In this document: positions 1 to 7,543 of the stretch, one piece after another
Layout of the letters: the number at the start of each line of letters is the position of its first letter
Numbering within the stretch: position 1 is the first letter of the stretch
NCBI GenBank assembly: GCA_017432405.1
Contig: JAFRJF010000239.1
Location: forward strand, 1 to 26,523
Origin: Clostridia bacterium
GTDB lineage: Bacteria; Bacillota_A; Clostridia; Christensenellales; Aristaeellaceae
Reading direction: 5' to 3'
DNA: 26,523 nt
The notes under the pieces: generated by a model
What the model was told of the DNA's origin: nothing
Databases searched by the model: none
Seen by the model: the letters and a program-made list of their open reading frames with translations, nothing else
Translations under genes and position numbers: made by a program

Positions 1-738
1 TATGCCGCGCAGCACCAGCTGCAGGGGCTGCTTGGAGACGTCGTTCAGGTAGATCATGGCGTCGAAGTAGCTGTTCCACATGCCCACGAACTGCCACATG
101 CAGATGGTGGCGATGATCGGCGTGCAGACCGGCAGCAGGATCTTGAAGAAGTAGACCATCTCGCTCGCGCCGTCGATGGAAGCCGCCTCCTCAAGGTCGC
201 GGGGGACGCCCTGGTAGTAGGTGCGGGCGATGATCATGTTCCAGACGCTGAAGGCGCCGGGCAGCAGTATGGCCCAGATCGTGTCGAGCATTCCCAGGTT
301 ACTGATGAGCAGGTAGGTGGGAATCAGGCCGCCGCCGAAGAACATCGTGATCACGTAGATCGTGTTAAAGAATCCCTTGAACCTGAAGTCTGAGCGGGAC
401 ATCGGGTAAGCGGCCAGCAGCGTCACGATGACGGAGATGATGGTGAACAGCACCGAATAGATCAGCGCGTTCTTGAAGCCCACCCAGATCTGTCCGTTGC
501 CCAGCACGCGGCTGTAGGCCGTGGTGGTCCACTTGCTGAAATCGAAGGTCACGCCCTTGTTCTGCAGCGTGATGGGATCGATGAAGGAGGCCAGTATGAT
601 GTACAGCACCGGGATGATGATGGCGGCCAGGAAGATACCCAGGATCACATAAGCGACGATCAGTATCACCTTGTCCCCGGTGGGGTACTTGGCAAATTCA
701 CTCTTCTTCTTCCTTGGTGTAACATTCGCAACACTCAT
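1..738 (-). CDS. Carbohydrate ABC transporter permease, LplC/YtcP-like (partial)
   Basis: Inner subunit of a binding-protein-dependent sugar or oligosaccharide importer in the cytoplasmic membrane. The 246 visible codons start at an ATG behind a good AAAGGAGAG ribosome binding site; the 3' end lies beyond the window. After a Lys-rich N-terminus there is a first membrane helix (about residues 25-47), then further hydrophobic segments. The coupling EAA loop reads EEAASIDGASEMVYFFKILLP, the motif by which MalG/LplC-type permeases contact the ATPase. The gene starts 18 bp after the LplB-type permease, so both subunits are one transcript. A solute-binding protein gene would be expected next, outside the window. 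The substrate cannot be read from the sequence. Family assignment is secure; the LplC/YtcP subgroup is inferred from the partner permease and the overall pattern. Confidence 0.9.
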   Translation of the reverse strand, partial: MSVANVTPRKKKSEFAKYPTGDKVILIVAYVILGIFLAAIIIPVLYIILASFIDPITLQNKGVTFDFSKWTTTAYSRVLGNGQIWVGFKNALIYSVLFTIISVIVTLLAAYPMSRSDFRFKGFFNTIYVITMFFGGGLIPTYLLISNLGMLDTIWAILLPGAFSVWNMIIARTYYQGVPRDLEEAASIDGASEMVYFFKILLPVCTPIIATICMWQFVGMWNSYFDAMIYLNDVSKQPLQLVLRGI

Positions 739-756
739 TCTCACTCTCTCCTTTCT

Positions 757-1698
757 TTAAATACCCTTGCCTTCGTTCATCTTCTTGACAATGGCATTCA
801 TGGAGATCAGCAGGACGATGTTGATGACGGTGTTGAACAGGCCGACGGCGGTGGAGAAGCCGTAATCGCCGTCCAGAAGGCCCTTCTTGTACACGTAGGT
901 GGAGATGATCTCGGAAGCGCTCATGTTCAGGTCGGTCTGCAGCGCGTAGGCCTTTTCAAAGCCGACGCTCATGATGTTGCCGACCGCCATGATGAACTGA
1001 ATGAGCACGGTATCCTTGATCGCCGGCCACTCAACCGTCTTGATCTGCTGGATGAGGTTCGCGCCGTCGATGACAGCCGCCTCCTTCAAATCCTTGCTGG
1101 CGTTGGACAGCGCAGCGGTGTAGATGATGGAGGACCAGCCAGCGCCCTGCCAAATGCCACTGGCAATGTAGATCGTGCGGAACGCCTGGGGCATGGTCAT
1201 GAAATTGTAGTTCGTTCCAAGGAACATGTTCACCATGCCGGTCGGCGAGAGAAGGATGCGGACGATACCGCAGAGAACGATGACCGAAATGAAGTTGGGC
1301 ATGTACAGCACCAGCTGAACCTTCTGCTTGATCTTGGAGCTGAGTATGCGGTTGAGCAGGAACGCCAGCAGGATCGGCGCCGGGAATCCCCACAGAAGGC
1401 CGAACACGCTCAGTTTCAGGGTGTTCATCAAGTAGGTCATGAAGTCGGGCGAGGACAGGAAGCGCTTGAAGTGCGCCAGTCCCACCCATTCGCTGCCCAA
1501 CAGGCCGCGGAAGGGATTGTAGTCCATGAAGGCGATCGCCACGCCGCCCATCGGAATGTAGCGGAAGATGATCGTCAGCACGAACGCCGGCAACATGAAG
1601 ATCAGGTAGAGCTGCCAGTGCTGCCGCAGATACACCATGGTGTTGTGACGTCTCTGCTTGAAAGACGCCTTTTCCTTGGCAGGCAAGGGCTTGTTCAT
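757..1698 (-). CDS. Carbohydrate ABC transporter permease, LplB-like
   Basis: First permease of the same sugar importer, 313 residues. The chosen ATG follows AAAAGGAGG at ideal spacing; longer readings run into the promoter. A short basic N-terminus leads to a first helix (YLIFMLPAFVLTIIF), then the LplB-type periplasmic stretch YIPMGGVAIAFMDYNPFRG, which is typical of permeases importing complex-polysaccharide breakdown products. Further helices follow, with the ATPase-contacting loop EAAVIDGANLIQQIKTVEWP. No ATPase gene is present locally. Such importers in Firmicutes commonly share an MsmX-type ATPase encoded elsewhere, which is family knowledge rather than something seen here. Expression is probably controlled by the divergent LacI-family regulator through the dyads between the two genes. 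Confidence 0.92.
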   Translation of the reverse strand: MNKPLPAKEKASFKQRRHNTMVYLRQHWQLYLIFMLPAFVLTIIFRYIPMGGVAIAFMDYNPFRGLLGSEWVGLAHFKRFLSSPDFMTYLMNTLKLSVFGLLWGFPAPILLAFLLNRILSSKIKQKVQLVLYMPNFISVIVLCGIVRILLSPTGMVNMFLGTNYNFMTMPQAFRTIYIASGIWQGAGWSSIIYTAALSNASKDLKEAAVIDGANLIQQIKTVEWPAIKDTVLIQFIMAVGNIMSVGFEKAYALQTDLNMSASEIISTYVYKKGLLDGDYGFSTAVGLFNTVINIVLLISMNAIVKKMNEGKGI

Positions 1699-1725
1699 TA
1701 TAATCCTCCTTTTGCTGTTCTCCCC

Positions 1726-1764
1726 GAATGTGCAATTGCATTGGCAGGTTGCATTTGCACATTC
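1726..1764. promoter_or_regulatory. Inverted repeat, candidate LacI-family operator
   Basis: GAATGTGCAA (1726-1735) is mirrored exactly by TTGCACATTC (1755-1764). The left part includes the self-complementary TGCAATTGCA (1731-1740). It lies between the permease promoter and start codon. Related TGCA-cored dyads occur at 1825-1834 (TGCATATGCA) and 1898-1918 (GTGCA-N11-TGCAC), and CATTTGCA recurs inside the lacI-type promoter. LacI-family operators are short palindromes with a central CpG or similar core, so these are reasonable binding sites for the adjacent regulator. Binding is inferred. Confidence 0.5.
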
Positions 1765-1784
1765 AATTCGGGGGCTTCGCCTAT

Positions 1785-1813
1785 ATATTATCATTATCCG
1801 GCCCCTGTGTCAA
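1785..1813 (-). promoter_or_regulatory. Predicted sigma-A promoter of the permease operon
   Basis: On the minus strand a perfect -35 TTGACA (1808-1813) is followed after 17 bp by TAATAT (1785-1790). Transcription would start near 1778, so the large dyad at 1726-1764 would lie in the early transcribed region, where a repressor could block elongation or initiation. Confidence 0.65.
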
Positions 1814-1938
1814 TACCAAATTAATGCATATGCACAATTTTTTCCATTTGTAACCGCCACAAAGCCGGTCTTTCCCCGGATTATTCGCTGCAAAAAGGTG
1901 CAAAAGCCCCAAATGCACAAAAGCCGCACATTTATGAT

Positions 1939-1967
1939 TTGACATTTGCATCATTGTATGTTACAAT
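1939..1967 (+). promoter_or_regulatory. Predicted sigma-A promoter of the LacI-family regulator
   Basis: TTGACA (1939-1944), a 17-bp spacer, and TACAAT (1962-1967). The spacer contains CATTTGCATCATTG, which resembles half of the dyad upstream of the permeases and suggests autoregulation. Confidence 0.75.
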
Positions 1968-1996
1968 ATCAGCGAAATACCCAGGAGGATCCATCC

Positions 1997-3022
1997 ATGA
2001 AAAAAGTGACCATACAGGATATCGCCGACGAGCTTGGCGTCTCCCGAAATACCGTCTCCAAGGCCATCAACAACGCCGACGGCCTGGCGGAGGCGACCCG
2101 GGAGAGGATATTGCAAAAGGCCATCGAGATGGGCTACAAGCAGTTTTCATATATAAAGGAACAAACCAGGGTCAGCCCCGAACAGGAGGCGCCGGGCAAG
2201 GGCGAGATCGCGCTGCTCATCGGCGACGCCATCGACGGGTCGCACTTCGCCTCGCTGATGCTGGACAAGCTGAAAAAGGAGCTTTCCCAATGGGGCTTTA
2301 CCCTGATCACCCACCGTGTGGAGCGGGAAAACTTCCTGTGCCGCACGCTGCCCTTCACCTTCAACGTCAAACAGGCGCGGGCCGTCATCTGCATCGAGAT
2401 GTTCGACCGGGCCTATGACGAGATGGTCTGCACCCTCGGGCTGCCGGTGCTGTTCGTGGACGGCCCCCACAAGCGGGACGGCATCGACCTGCCCGCAGAC
2501 CAGCTGTACATGGACAACACCACCGCCATCACCCGCTTTGTCAACGACATGCTGGTGCGGGGCAAGCGCCGGATCGGCTTCATCGGCGACTATGAGCACT
2601 GCCAGTCCTTCTTCGAGCGCTACACCGCCTTCCGCTGCGCCATGCTGATGGCCGGCGTCCCCGTGGACGAGCGATTCTGCCTCAAGATCCTGAACCCGGA
2701 GCAGCTGACGAACGCCCTGGTTGCCATGAAGGAGTTCCCGGAGGTGTTCATCTGCGCCAACGACTTCGTCGCCGACGACGCCATTTACGCCCTGCGCAAG
2801 CTGGGCAAATCCGTGCCCGAGGACGTGCTGTTCTGCGGCTATGACGATTCCCCCCAGTCCCGCATCATGACGCCCTCGCTGACCACCGTGCACATTCACA
2901 CCCAGATCATGGCCGTCACGGCGATGCAGCTGCTGCTCTCCCGCATCGAGCAGCCCAGCCTGGACTACCGCACGGTCCACACCGAGACTGAGCTGATCTA
3001 CCGGGATTCCACGAAGCTGTAG
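1997..3022 (+). CDS. LacI/GalR-family transcriptional regulator
   Basis: DNA-binding sugar-responsive regulator, 341 residues, the usual family length. The ATG is preceded by AGGAGG with 8-bp spacing; an in-frame extension upstream would run into the promoter and is rejected. Residues 1-50 are a classical LacI helix-turn-helix (VTIQDIADELGVSRNTVSKA), followed by a hinge segment and a periplasmic-binding-protein-like sensor domain. Landmarks in the sensor are RRIGFIGDYEH, the FICANDFVADDAIYALRKLG segment and CGYDDSPQSRIMTPSLTTV, all standard in this family. It is divergent from the sugar permease genes and followed by a YesL-like gene, so it most likely controls this uptake locus. Whether it represses or activates, and its effector, cannot be read. 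It terminates at TAG, which shows that TAG is used as a stop in this genome. Confidence 0.93.
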   Translation: MKKVTIQDIADELGVSRNTVSKAINNADGLAEATRERILQKAIEMGYKQFSYIKEQTRVSPEQEAPGKGEIALLIGDAIDGSHFASLMLDKLKKELSQWGFTLITHRVERENFLCRTLPFTFNVKQARAVICIEMFDRAYDEMVCTLGLPVLFVDGPHKRDGIDLPADQLYMDNTTAITRFVNDMLVRGKRRIGFIGDYEHCQSFFERYTAFRCAMLMAGVPVDERFCLKILNPEQLTNALVAMKEFPEVFICANDFVADDAIYALRKLGKSVPEDVLFCGYDDSPQSRIMTPSLTTVHIHTQIMAVTAMQLLLSRIEQPSLDYRTVHTETELIYRDSTKL

Positions 3023-3043
3023 CAGGGATGCTTAAGCTGTAGC

Positions 3044-3061
3044 GGCGGCCTCCGGGCCGCC
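3044..3061 (+). repeat. GC-rich hairpin between regulator and YesL-like gene
   Basis: GGCGGCC-TCCG-GGCCGCC forms a 7-bp perfect stem with a 4-base loop, 22 bp after the regulator stop codon. No T-run follows, so it is not a clear rho-independent terminator. It could be a weak attenuator, an mRNA 3'-stabilising hairpin or a dispersed intergenic repeat. Confidence 0.4.
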
Positions 3062-3092
3062 ACAATACGCGATCAATCGAGGAGGTTCCGCC

Positions 3093-3770
3093 ATGCGATT
3101 CTTTTCCTATGACAGCAAATTCGGCCAGCTCTTCCTGAAGCTGGCCTACGGCTGCTGCCTGAACGTGCTGTGGCTGGTCTGCTGCCTGCCCATCGTGACC
3201 ATCGGCGCGTCCACCACGGCGCTCTACTACACCTCCTTCAAGATCGCGAAGGACGAAGGAAGCTACATCACCACCATGTTCTTCCGTTCATTCAAGCAGA
3301 ACTTCAAGCAGGCCACCGTCATCTGGCTGATCATGCTGGCCGCCGGCCTGCTGATCGGCGCGGACGCCGTGCTCCTCTACCGCCTGCGCGCCACCTCCAC
3401 CGGCACCGCCGCCGTGGTGTGGACGCTGCTGCTGGCGGCCATATTCGCCTGCATGATACTCTATGCCATCGTGCTGGCCTACATCTTCCCGCTGGTGTCC
3501 ATCGTCAGCAACACCACGGCCAACATGTTCAAGAACGCCTTCCTCATCGGCACCCACTACCTGTTCCTCACCCTGCTGATCTTCTTCATCCATTGGGCGA
3601 TGTTCTTCCTGGTGGTGAACGTGTTCACGCCGCTGATCATATTCGGCGAGGGGCTCTGCGCCCTCATCTGCGCCCATCTGATGCTGAAGGTGCTGCGCCC
3701 GATGATCTACGACCCCAACGCGGAAAAGCAGGAGGAATCGGACGAGGGCGATACGGGGGCGGAGCTGTGA
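3093..3770 (+). CDS. YesL-like DUF624 membrane protein
   Basis: Integral membrane protein of 225 residues with about five hydrophobic segments. It shows the family's N-terminal pattern, in which a short cytoplasmic lead is followed by LNVLWLVCCLPIVTIGASTTALYY; the Pro-Ile-Val-Thr-Ile-Gly-Ala-Ser-Thr-Thr-Ala core marks DUF624/YesL proteins. The C-terminus is acidic and probably cytoplasmic. Members of this family are regularly encoded beside LplB/LplC sugar importers and polysaccharide-degradation genes in Firmicutes. The molecular role is unproven; a helper role in uptake or membrane assembly is only an association. The ATG follows GAGGAGG. The stop overlaps the GTG start of the next gene, so the two are translationally coupled. 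Confidence 0.88.
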   Translation: MRFFSYDSKFGQLFLKLAYGCCLNVLWLVCCLPIVTIGASTTALYYTSFKIAKDEGSYITTMFFRSFKQNFKQATVIWLIMLAAGLLIGADAVLLYRLRATSTGTAAVVWTLLLAAIFACMILYAIVLAYIFPLVSIVSNTTANMFKNAFLIGTHYLFLTLLIFFIHWAMFFLVVNVFTPLIIFGEGLCALICAHLMLKVLRPMIYDPNAEKQEESDEGDTGAEL

Positions 3771-4528
3771 GGCTGACCGAATCGGAGCGGGCGGAAAACC
3801 GCGAGGCGCTTTCGAACATGGGCCCGTCCGAAAAGCTGGGCTATATCTTCGAGTACTACAAGTTTCCCCTGGTGCTGGCGCTCATCGCCGCCGTGGCCCT
3901 GGGCAGCGTGCTTTACTACAGGCTCACCCGCAGGGAGGCGCTGCTGTTTGTCGGCTTTGCGAACATCGCCGTTGGCGACGACCTCGACCGGGCGCTGAAC
4001 GAGGGGTTCGCTCGCGCCATCGGGGAAAACCTCAATAAAAAAGAGGTATCCCTCTACCGCGGGCTGTACCTGAGCCGGGACGCCACCCAGCAGAACCACG
4101 AATATGCCTACGCCTCCCAGCTGAAGGTGCTGGCCGCCATGGCCAACCGGCAGCTGGACGTCGTGCTGATGAACCGGGAGGCCTACGACATACTGTCCGC
4201 CGGCGGCTACCTGCTGCCCCTGGACGACTTTATAAAGCAGGACGAAGGGCTGTACCGCCGGGTATCCGACTTGCTGACCGGGAACACGGTGATCCTCGAG
4301 GACAACGACATCGAGCACCGCCTGGACGAGTCCGTGCCCTACAGCGCCGTCACCGAGACGGTGGCCAACGGCCTGCGTGTCTCCGCGTTTCCGCTGTTTG
4401 AAGGCGCGGGGTTCTCCGGCGACGTCTACCTCGGCGCAATAGGAAACAGCGCCCGATTGGACGCTGTCTTGCGGTATATCGACTATCTTACGGCTGAGCT
4501 TCCCCAATCCCCCTCAGCAGCGCCCTGA
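3767..4528 (+). CDS. Membrane-anchored extracellular protein, solute-binding-like
   Basis: Unrecognised 253-residue protein. It is read from a GTG that overlaps the YesL-like stop codon by four bases; everything upstream in frame is the shadow of that gene. A short cytoplasmic N-terminus (about residues 1-27) is followed by one membrane helix (about 28-50, FPLVLALIAAVALGSVLYY) and an extracellular domain of roughly 200 residues. The domain contains DVVLMNREAYDILSAGGYLLPLDDF, the kind of segment seen in sugar ABC solute-binding proteins (a residue patch naming the bound partner, then 'LLPLDDF'). It may be a tethered binding-protein relative working with the YesL-like partner. The absence of the large two-lobe length of a full solute-binding protein argues for a reduced or divergent fold. 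Its 3' end converges on and overlaps the tetR gene by 41 bp. Confidence 0.7.
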   Translation: MRLTESERAENREALSNMGPSEKLGYIFEYYKFPLVLALIAAVALGSVLYYRLTRREALLFVGFANIAVGDDLDRALNEGFARAIGENLNKKEVSLYRGLYLSRDATQQNHEYAYASQLKVLAAMANRQLDVVLMNREAYDILSAGGYLLPLDDFIKQDEGLYRRVSDLLTGNTVILEDNDIEHRLDESVPYSAVTETVANGLRVSAFPLFEGAGFSGDVYLGAIGNSARLDAVLRYIDYLTAELPQSPSAAP

Positions 4529-5129
4529 CGCAGCTGCAGGCCATATCGTAGACGCTCATGTAGACGAAATCCAGGCCGGCCTCCGCCATCGCCTGCCGCT
4601 GCTTCCCGGAGACCGTGGTATAGGGATACAGCCCGTAAAGGAAGGGAAGGAAGGCATACAGGAAATCCAGCCGGGCCCTGGCGTCCATGCCGGGAAAGAA
4701 CTTTGCCAGGCAGCGCCCCAGCGCCTCGATGGAGGCGCCATAGGCCTCCTTGAATTCCCGCAGGCATTCCGGCCGGCTGTTCTCCTCCATGTCGAAGTGG
4801 TTCATGCTCAAAAGCTTCAGCAGCATGCCCCGCTTTTCCAGCGTATGGGCCAGCGCGCCGGAGAAGGCCTCGACGCTCATGACGGTGTAGGACGCCGTCA
4901 GGTCGTCCAGCGCCGCCACCCAACACTCGTATTCCTTCTGCATCAGGGCCAGGAAGATCTCTTCCTTGGTCTGGAAGTAATTATAGATCGAGGTGCGCGT
5001 GAAGCTCGTCGCCCCGGCGATGTCCTTCAGCGTGATCTCCTTGAAGCTCATGGTTTGGTAGAGCTGCGCGCAGGCCGAGATGATCTCCTCCCTGCGCGCG
5101 TTCGTCAGTTCAGCGGAACCCTTGGGCAT
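4488..5129 (-). CDS. TetR/AcrR-family transcriptional regulator
   Basis: 213-residue one-component regulator. The helix-turn-helix spans roughly residues 10-55 (ITLKDIAGATSFTRTSIYNYFQTKEEIF). The pattern Thr-Arg-Thr-Ser-Ile-Tyr-Asn-Tyr-Phe is the recognition helix of this family. The C-terminal all-helical part would bind an unknown ligand and form the dimer. Two ATGs lie six bases apart; the downstream one is preferred because GGGAG sits 7 bases before it but only one base before the upstream ATG. It has its own strong promoter with a dyad over the -35 element, suggesting autoregulation. The secreted hydrolase gene lies upstream in the same direction, so it is a possible but unproven target. 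Confidence 0.9.
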   Translation of the reverse strand: MPKGSAELTNARREEIISACAQLYQTMSFKEITLKDIAGATSFTRTSIYNYFQTKEEIFLALMQKEYECWVAALDDLTASYTVMSVEAFSGALAHTLEKRGMLLKLLSMNHFDMEENSRPECLREFKEAYGASIEALGRCLAKFFPGMDARARLDFLYAFLPFLYGLYPYTTVSGKQRQAMAEAGLDFVYMSVYDMACSCVRALLRGIGEAQP

Positions 5130-5164
5130 GTTCATGCTCCCTTCAATCGCGTTTGGCAGCTCCT

Positions 5165-5193
5165 ATTATAGCCCATTGGTGACGCTGTGTCAA
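5165..5193 (-). promoter_or_regulatory. Strong promoter with dyad operator for the tetR gene
   Basis: Consensus TTGACA (5188-5193), 17-bp spacer, consensus TATAAT (5165-5170). The interrupted palindrome TGAC-GCTGT-GTCA (5180-5192) covers the -35 box and is a plausible autoregulatory TetR site. Confidence 0.75.
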
Positions 5194-5226
5194 TTATTAT
5201 TTTGTGCCCATATTTAATTCCATACC

Positions 5227-7440
5227 TTATCCCTCAAACAGCGCTTCCAGCGCCTCCCGGTTCTCCTCCAGCGCCTTGAGCACATACGCGCTCCAGTGGC
5301 GGGCGTCGGTGTCGCTGTCGCCAAAGACGTAGTCCTCCTGGCCGTAGTCGATCACGTCGAAGCCGGGGACGGCCTTGCTGGCGCCGCTGGTGCGGTAGGC
5401 CATGCCGTCTGCCAGGGTGAAGGACACCTGTCCCCCGTCGTCGAGGCTGACCCAGCCGGACAGGTCCTTGCCGGTGGCAGACTCGGCGGTGCCGTTGGCG
5501 GTCTGCTTCACGGCCTCGGCCTTGGCGGTCTCCACGCCGCTGACATGCTCGCCAAACATCATGTCCACCCACAGGGCCAGGCTGTTCCCCAGCACCTCGC
5601 TGGGCACGTGGCCGCCGTCCCACTGCCATTCGATGGTGGCGTCGATGCCGGCGTCCAGGGCCGCCAGCTGCAGGTTCAGGGAGTTGAACATGGCGATATC
5701 GCCCTCCACCGCGCCGCAGACGATGCGCATCCACGTGGGATCCTCGGTGTCCTCCGCGCCGATGTAGTTCAGCGGGTTGTACAGGTCCACCAGGTTGTTG
5801 CCGTAGAGGTCGCCGGCCTCGATCTCGGCCACGTCGGCCGCATAGGCCGCCAGCATTTCATCGTAGCTGGCGTAGTTGTTGGAGTTGGCGCTGCTGCCCG
5901 CCGCCTGGGTCGTGCCCGCGTCCGGGGTGCCCACGTCCATCTCGTCACCCGCGCTGTTCTCGGCCACGCCGGCGTTGTCGAAGCCGCGCCCGCCGCCGAA
6001 GTCGGGCATCTCGCCGTTTGCGAAGTCGGGCATCTGGCCGTCGGCGAAGTCCGGGCGTCCGCCGCCCATGCCGCCTTTGAAGTCGTCCGCGCCGTTCATG
6101 CCGCTGGGGCCCATGCCGCCACGTCCGCCGCTGCTGCCCTTGGCGTAGCGGCCCTCGATGAAGGCCAGGGCCTTGTCCGCCCCGGTCATCGCGGCCACCG
6201 CCTCGTCGGAGAGGGCGTTGCCGTCGGCGTCGAACCAGGTCCAGTCGGTGGCGTAGTCCAGGTTGTCCACGTACCACTGGAGGTTCTCGGTCAGCTCCGC
6301 CAGGTACAGGTCCAGGTAGCTGCCGCCGTAGCCGTTGGTGTCGGCGTATTTCTCTTCGTCATACTCGATGGTCAGCGCCACGGTGCTGTTGAGCGCGCCG
6401 TCGCCGTCCAGGTCGAAGCCCTCCTTCGCCTCCTCCACGGTCAGGCCCTGGGCGTTGATGTAGTCCACATATTCATCCGACAGCGCCTTCGCCAGCGCCT
6501 GCTGGAAATCCGTGTTGAAGCTGAAGCCGGTATTCAGCGTGTACTCCATCGCCTGGGCCATGTCGGCCTCGGCCAGAGGGGTGATGGCGCTGTAGGCCAC
6601 GCAGCCCCAGGCGCCGTCGGACAGCTCGACGGCCTCTCCATTGACGGTGACGGTGGTATCGTAGCTGCCGTCCGCGTTTTTATAGACGCCCACCGCGCCC
6701 ACCGCGATCTGGTAGTCGTAGAAATCGGGGTTGTTGGAGGTGGCCGCGAACATCGTCGCGTGGGCCCCACCGCCGCTGCCGCCAGTGGACACCCAGTATT
6801 CCACGCTGCCCGGCAGGTTGCCCAGCAGTATGTTGTACTTCACGAAGCGGGTCGCCGCCTTCTGGTCGACCAGGCAGGAGGGCGCGTCGCCGGTGTAGAC
6901 GGTCTCCCCCGCCTCGTTGGTGTAGCTGTCCTGCTTGCCCCGGTTGCCGCAGGCCACGTTGATATACCCCTCGGCGGCGTAGGTCGAGGCGGCGGGGGTG
7001 CTGCTGGAATTGCCGTAGCCCGCCGCGCCGGTGTTCAGGATCACCGGGGCCGTGGCGGCGGTATAGGTCTGGCCGCCCGTGCTGGTGATCTCGGCGGCGT
7101 AGTCGATCACCAGGGCGCCCTTGACGGCCCCGTCCGCGCCCTCGGCGGTCACGTCCGCCGCGCCGTCGCCGTCGGTGTCGATGCCTGTGACGTAGGCCCC
7201 GGGCACGCACACCGAAACGCCCTCCTCGTCCTCGATCACGGGCCGGGTCACCGCCGTCACCACGGACAGCGTCCAGGCGTCGGAATCGGCGCTGTAGGTC
7301 CATTCCTGGTCCATGTTTTTGAGGTCCAGCGCCGCCTCGATGGCCGCCCTGTCGGAAGCGCCAGCCGCCTCATCGGCCATACAGGCGGTGGGTAGGACCA
7401 GTGCCAACGCAATCGCCATGGCAATCCATTTTTTCAACAT
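5227..7440 (-). CDS. Secreted alpha/beta hydrolase, tannase/esterase-like
   Basis: Exported protein of 737 residues. The ATG follows AAAGGAGG. Residues 1-22 are a signal peptide (MLKKWIAMAIALALVLPTAC); the Cys is in a poor lipobox (Pro at -3), so signal peptidase I cleavage after CMA is equally likely. Residues 100-250 form the first half of a hydrolase fold, with the nucleophile elbow GGSGGGAH (Ser222). The second half holds WMRIVCGAVEGD (acid candidates Glu579 or Asp581) and a likely catalytic His611 in WDGGHVPSE. The Ser...Asp/His order with a large insert between resembles bacterial subtype-B tannases and feruloyl-esterase relatives, where the insert is a lid. The insert holds an EF-hand-like DLDGDGAL (about 343-350), and another, DTDGDGAAD, lies near residue 88. 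Residues 434-520 are Gly/Met/Asp-rich low complexity. The substrate is not determined; plant polyphenol esters would fit a gut lifestyle. Confidence 0.62.
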   Translation of the reverse strand: MLKKWIAMAIALALVLPTACMADEAAGASDRAAIEAALDLKNMDQEWTYSADSDAWTLSVVTAVTRPVIEDEEGVSVCVPGAYVTGIDTDGDGAADVTAEGADGAVKGALVIDYAAEITSTGGQTYTAATAPVILNTGAAGYGNSSSTPAASTYAAEGYINVACGNRGKQDSYTNEAGETVYTGDAPSCLVDQKAATRFVKYNILLGNLPGSVEYWVSTGGSGGGAHATMFAATSNNPDFYDYQIAVGAVGVYKNADGSYDTTVTVNGEAVELSDGAWGCVAYSAITPLAEADMAQAMEYTLNTGFSFNTDFQQALAKALSDEYVDYINAQGLTVEEAKEGFDLDGDGALNSTVALTIEYDEEKYADTNGYGGSYLDLYLAELTENLQWYVDNLDYATDWTWFDADGNALSDEAVAAMTGADKALAFIEGRYAKGSSGGRGGMGPSGMNGADDFKGGMGGGRPDFADGQMPDFANGEMPDFGGGRGFDNAGVAENSAGDEMDVGTPDAGTTQAAGSSANSNNYASYDEMLAAYAADVAEIEAGDLYGNNLVDLYNPLNYIGAEDTEDPTWMRIVCGAVEGDIAMFNSLNLQLAALDAGIDATIEWQWDGGHVPSEVLGNSLALWVDMMFGEHVSGVETAKAEAVKQTANGTAESATGKDLSGWVSLDDGGQVSFTLADGMAYRTSGASKAVPGFDVIDYGQEDYVFGDSDTDARHWSAYVLKALEENREALEALFEG

Positions 7441-7461
7441 ATATGAATCCTCCTTTATATC

Positions 7462-7494
7462 GGCAGGGGCGGCCCATTTGCGTCCGCCCCTGCC
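7462..7494 (-). promoter_or_regulatory. Perfect 11-bp stem-loop in the hydrolase leader
   Basis: GGCAGGGGCGG and its exact complement CCGCCCCTGCC flank an 11-base loop, ending about 20 bp upstream of the hydrolase start. A TATAAT -10 box lies at 7509-7514 on the minus strand, but no good -35 partner was found. The stem could stabilise the mRNA, limit translation, or end transcription from the upstream Big2 gene. No T-run follows. It may also be a copy of a dispersed GC-rich intergenic repeat. Confidence 0.5.
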
Positions 7495-7543
7495 CTTCGA
7501 CTGTCATGATTATACGGTATAAACCTTAAACGCAGCTTAAATG

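Noticed and set aside
5296..7395. 699-codon open frame on the plus strand opposite the hydrolase gene
   Set aside because: It is the antisense shadow of a GC-rich gene: very rich in Gly, Ala, Val and His, with no domain and no proper start; the minus-strand frame has a signal peptide, ribosome binding site and catalytic motifs.
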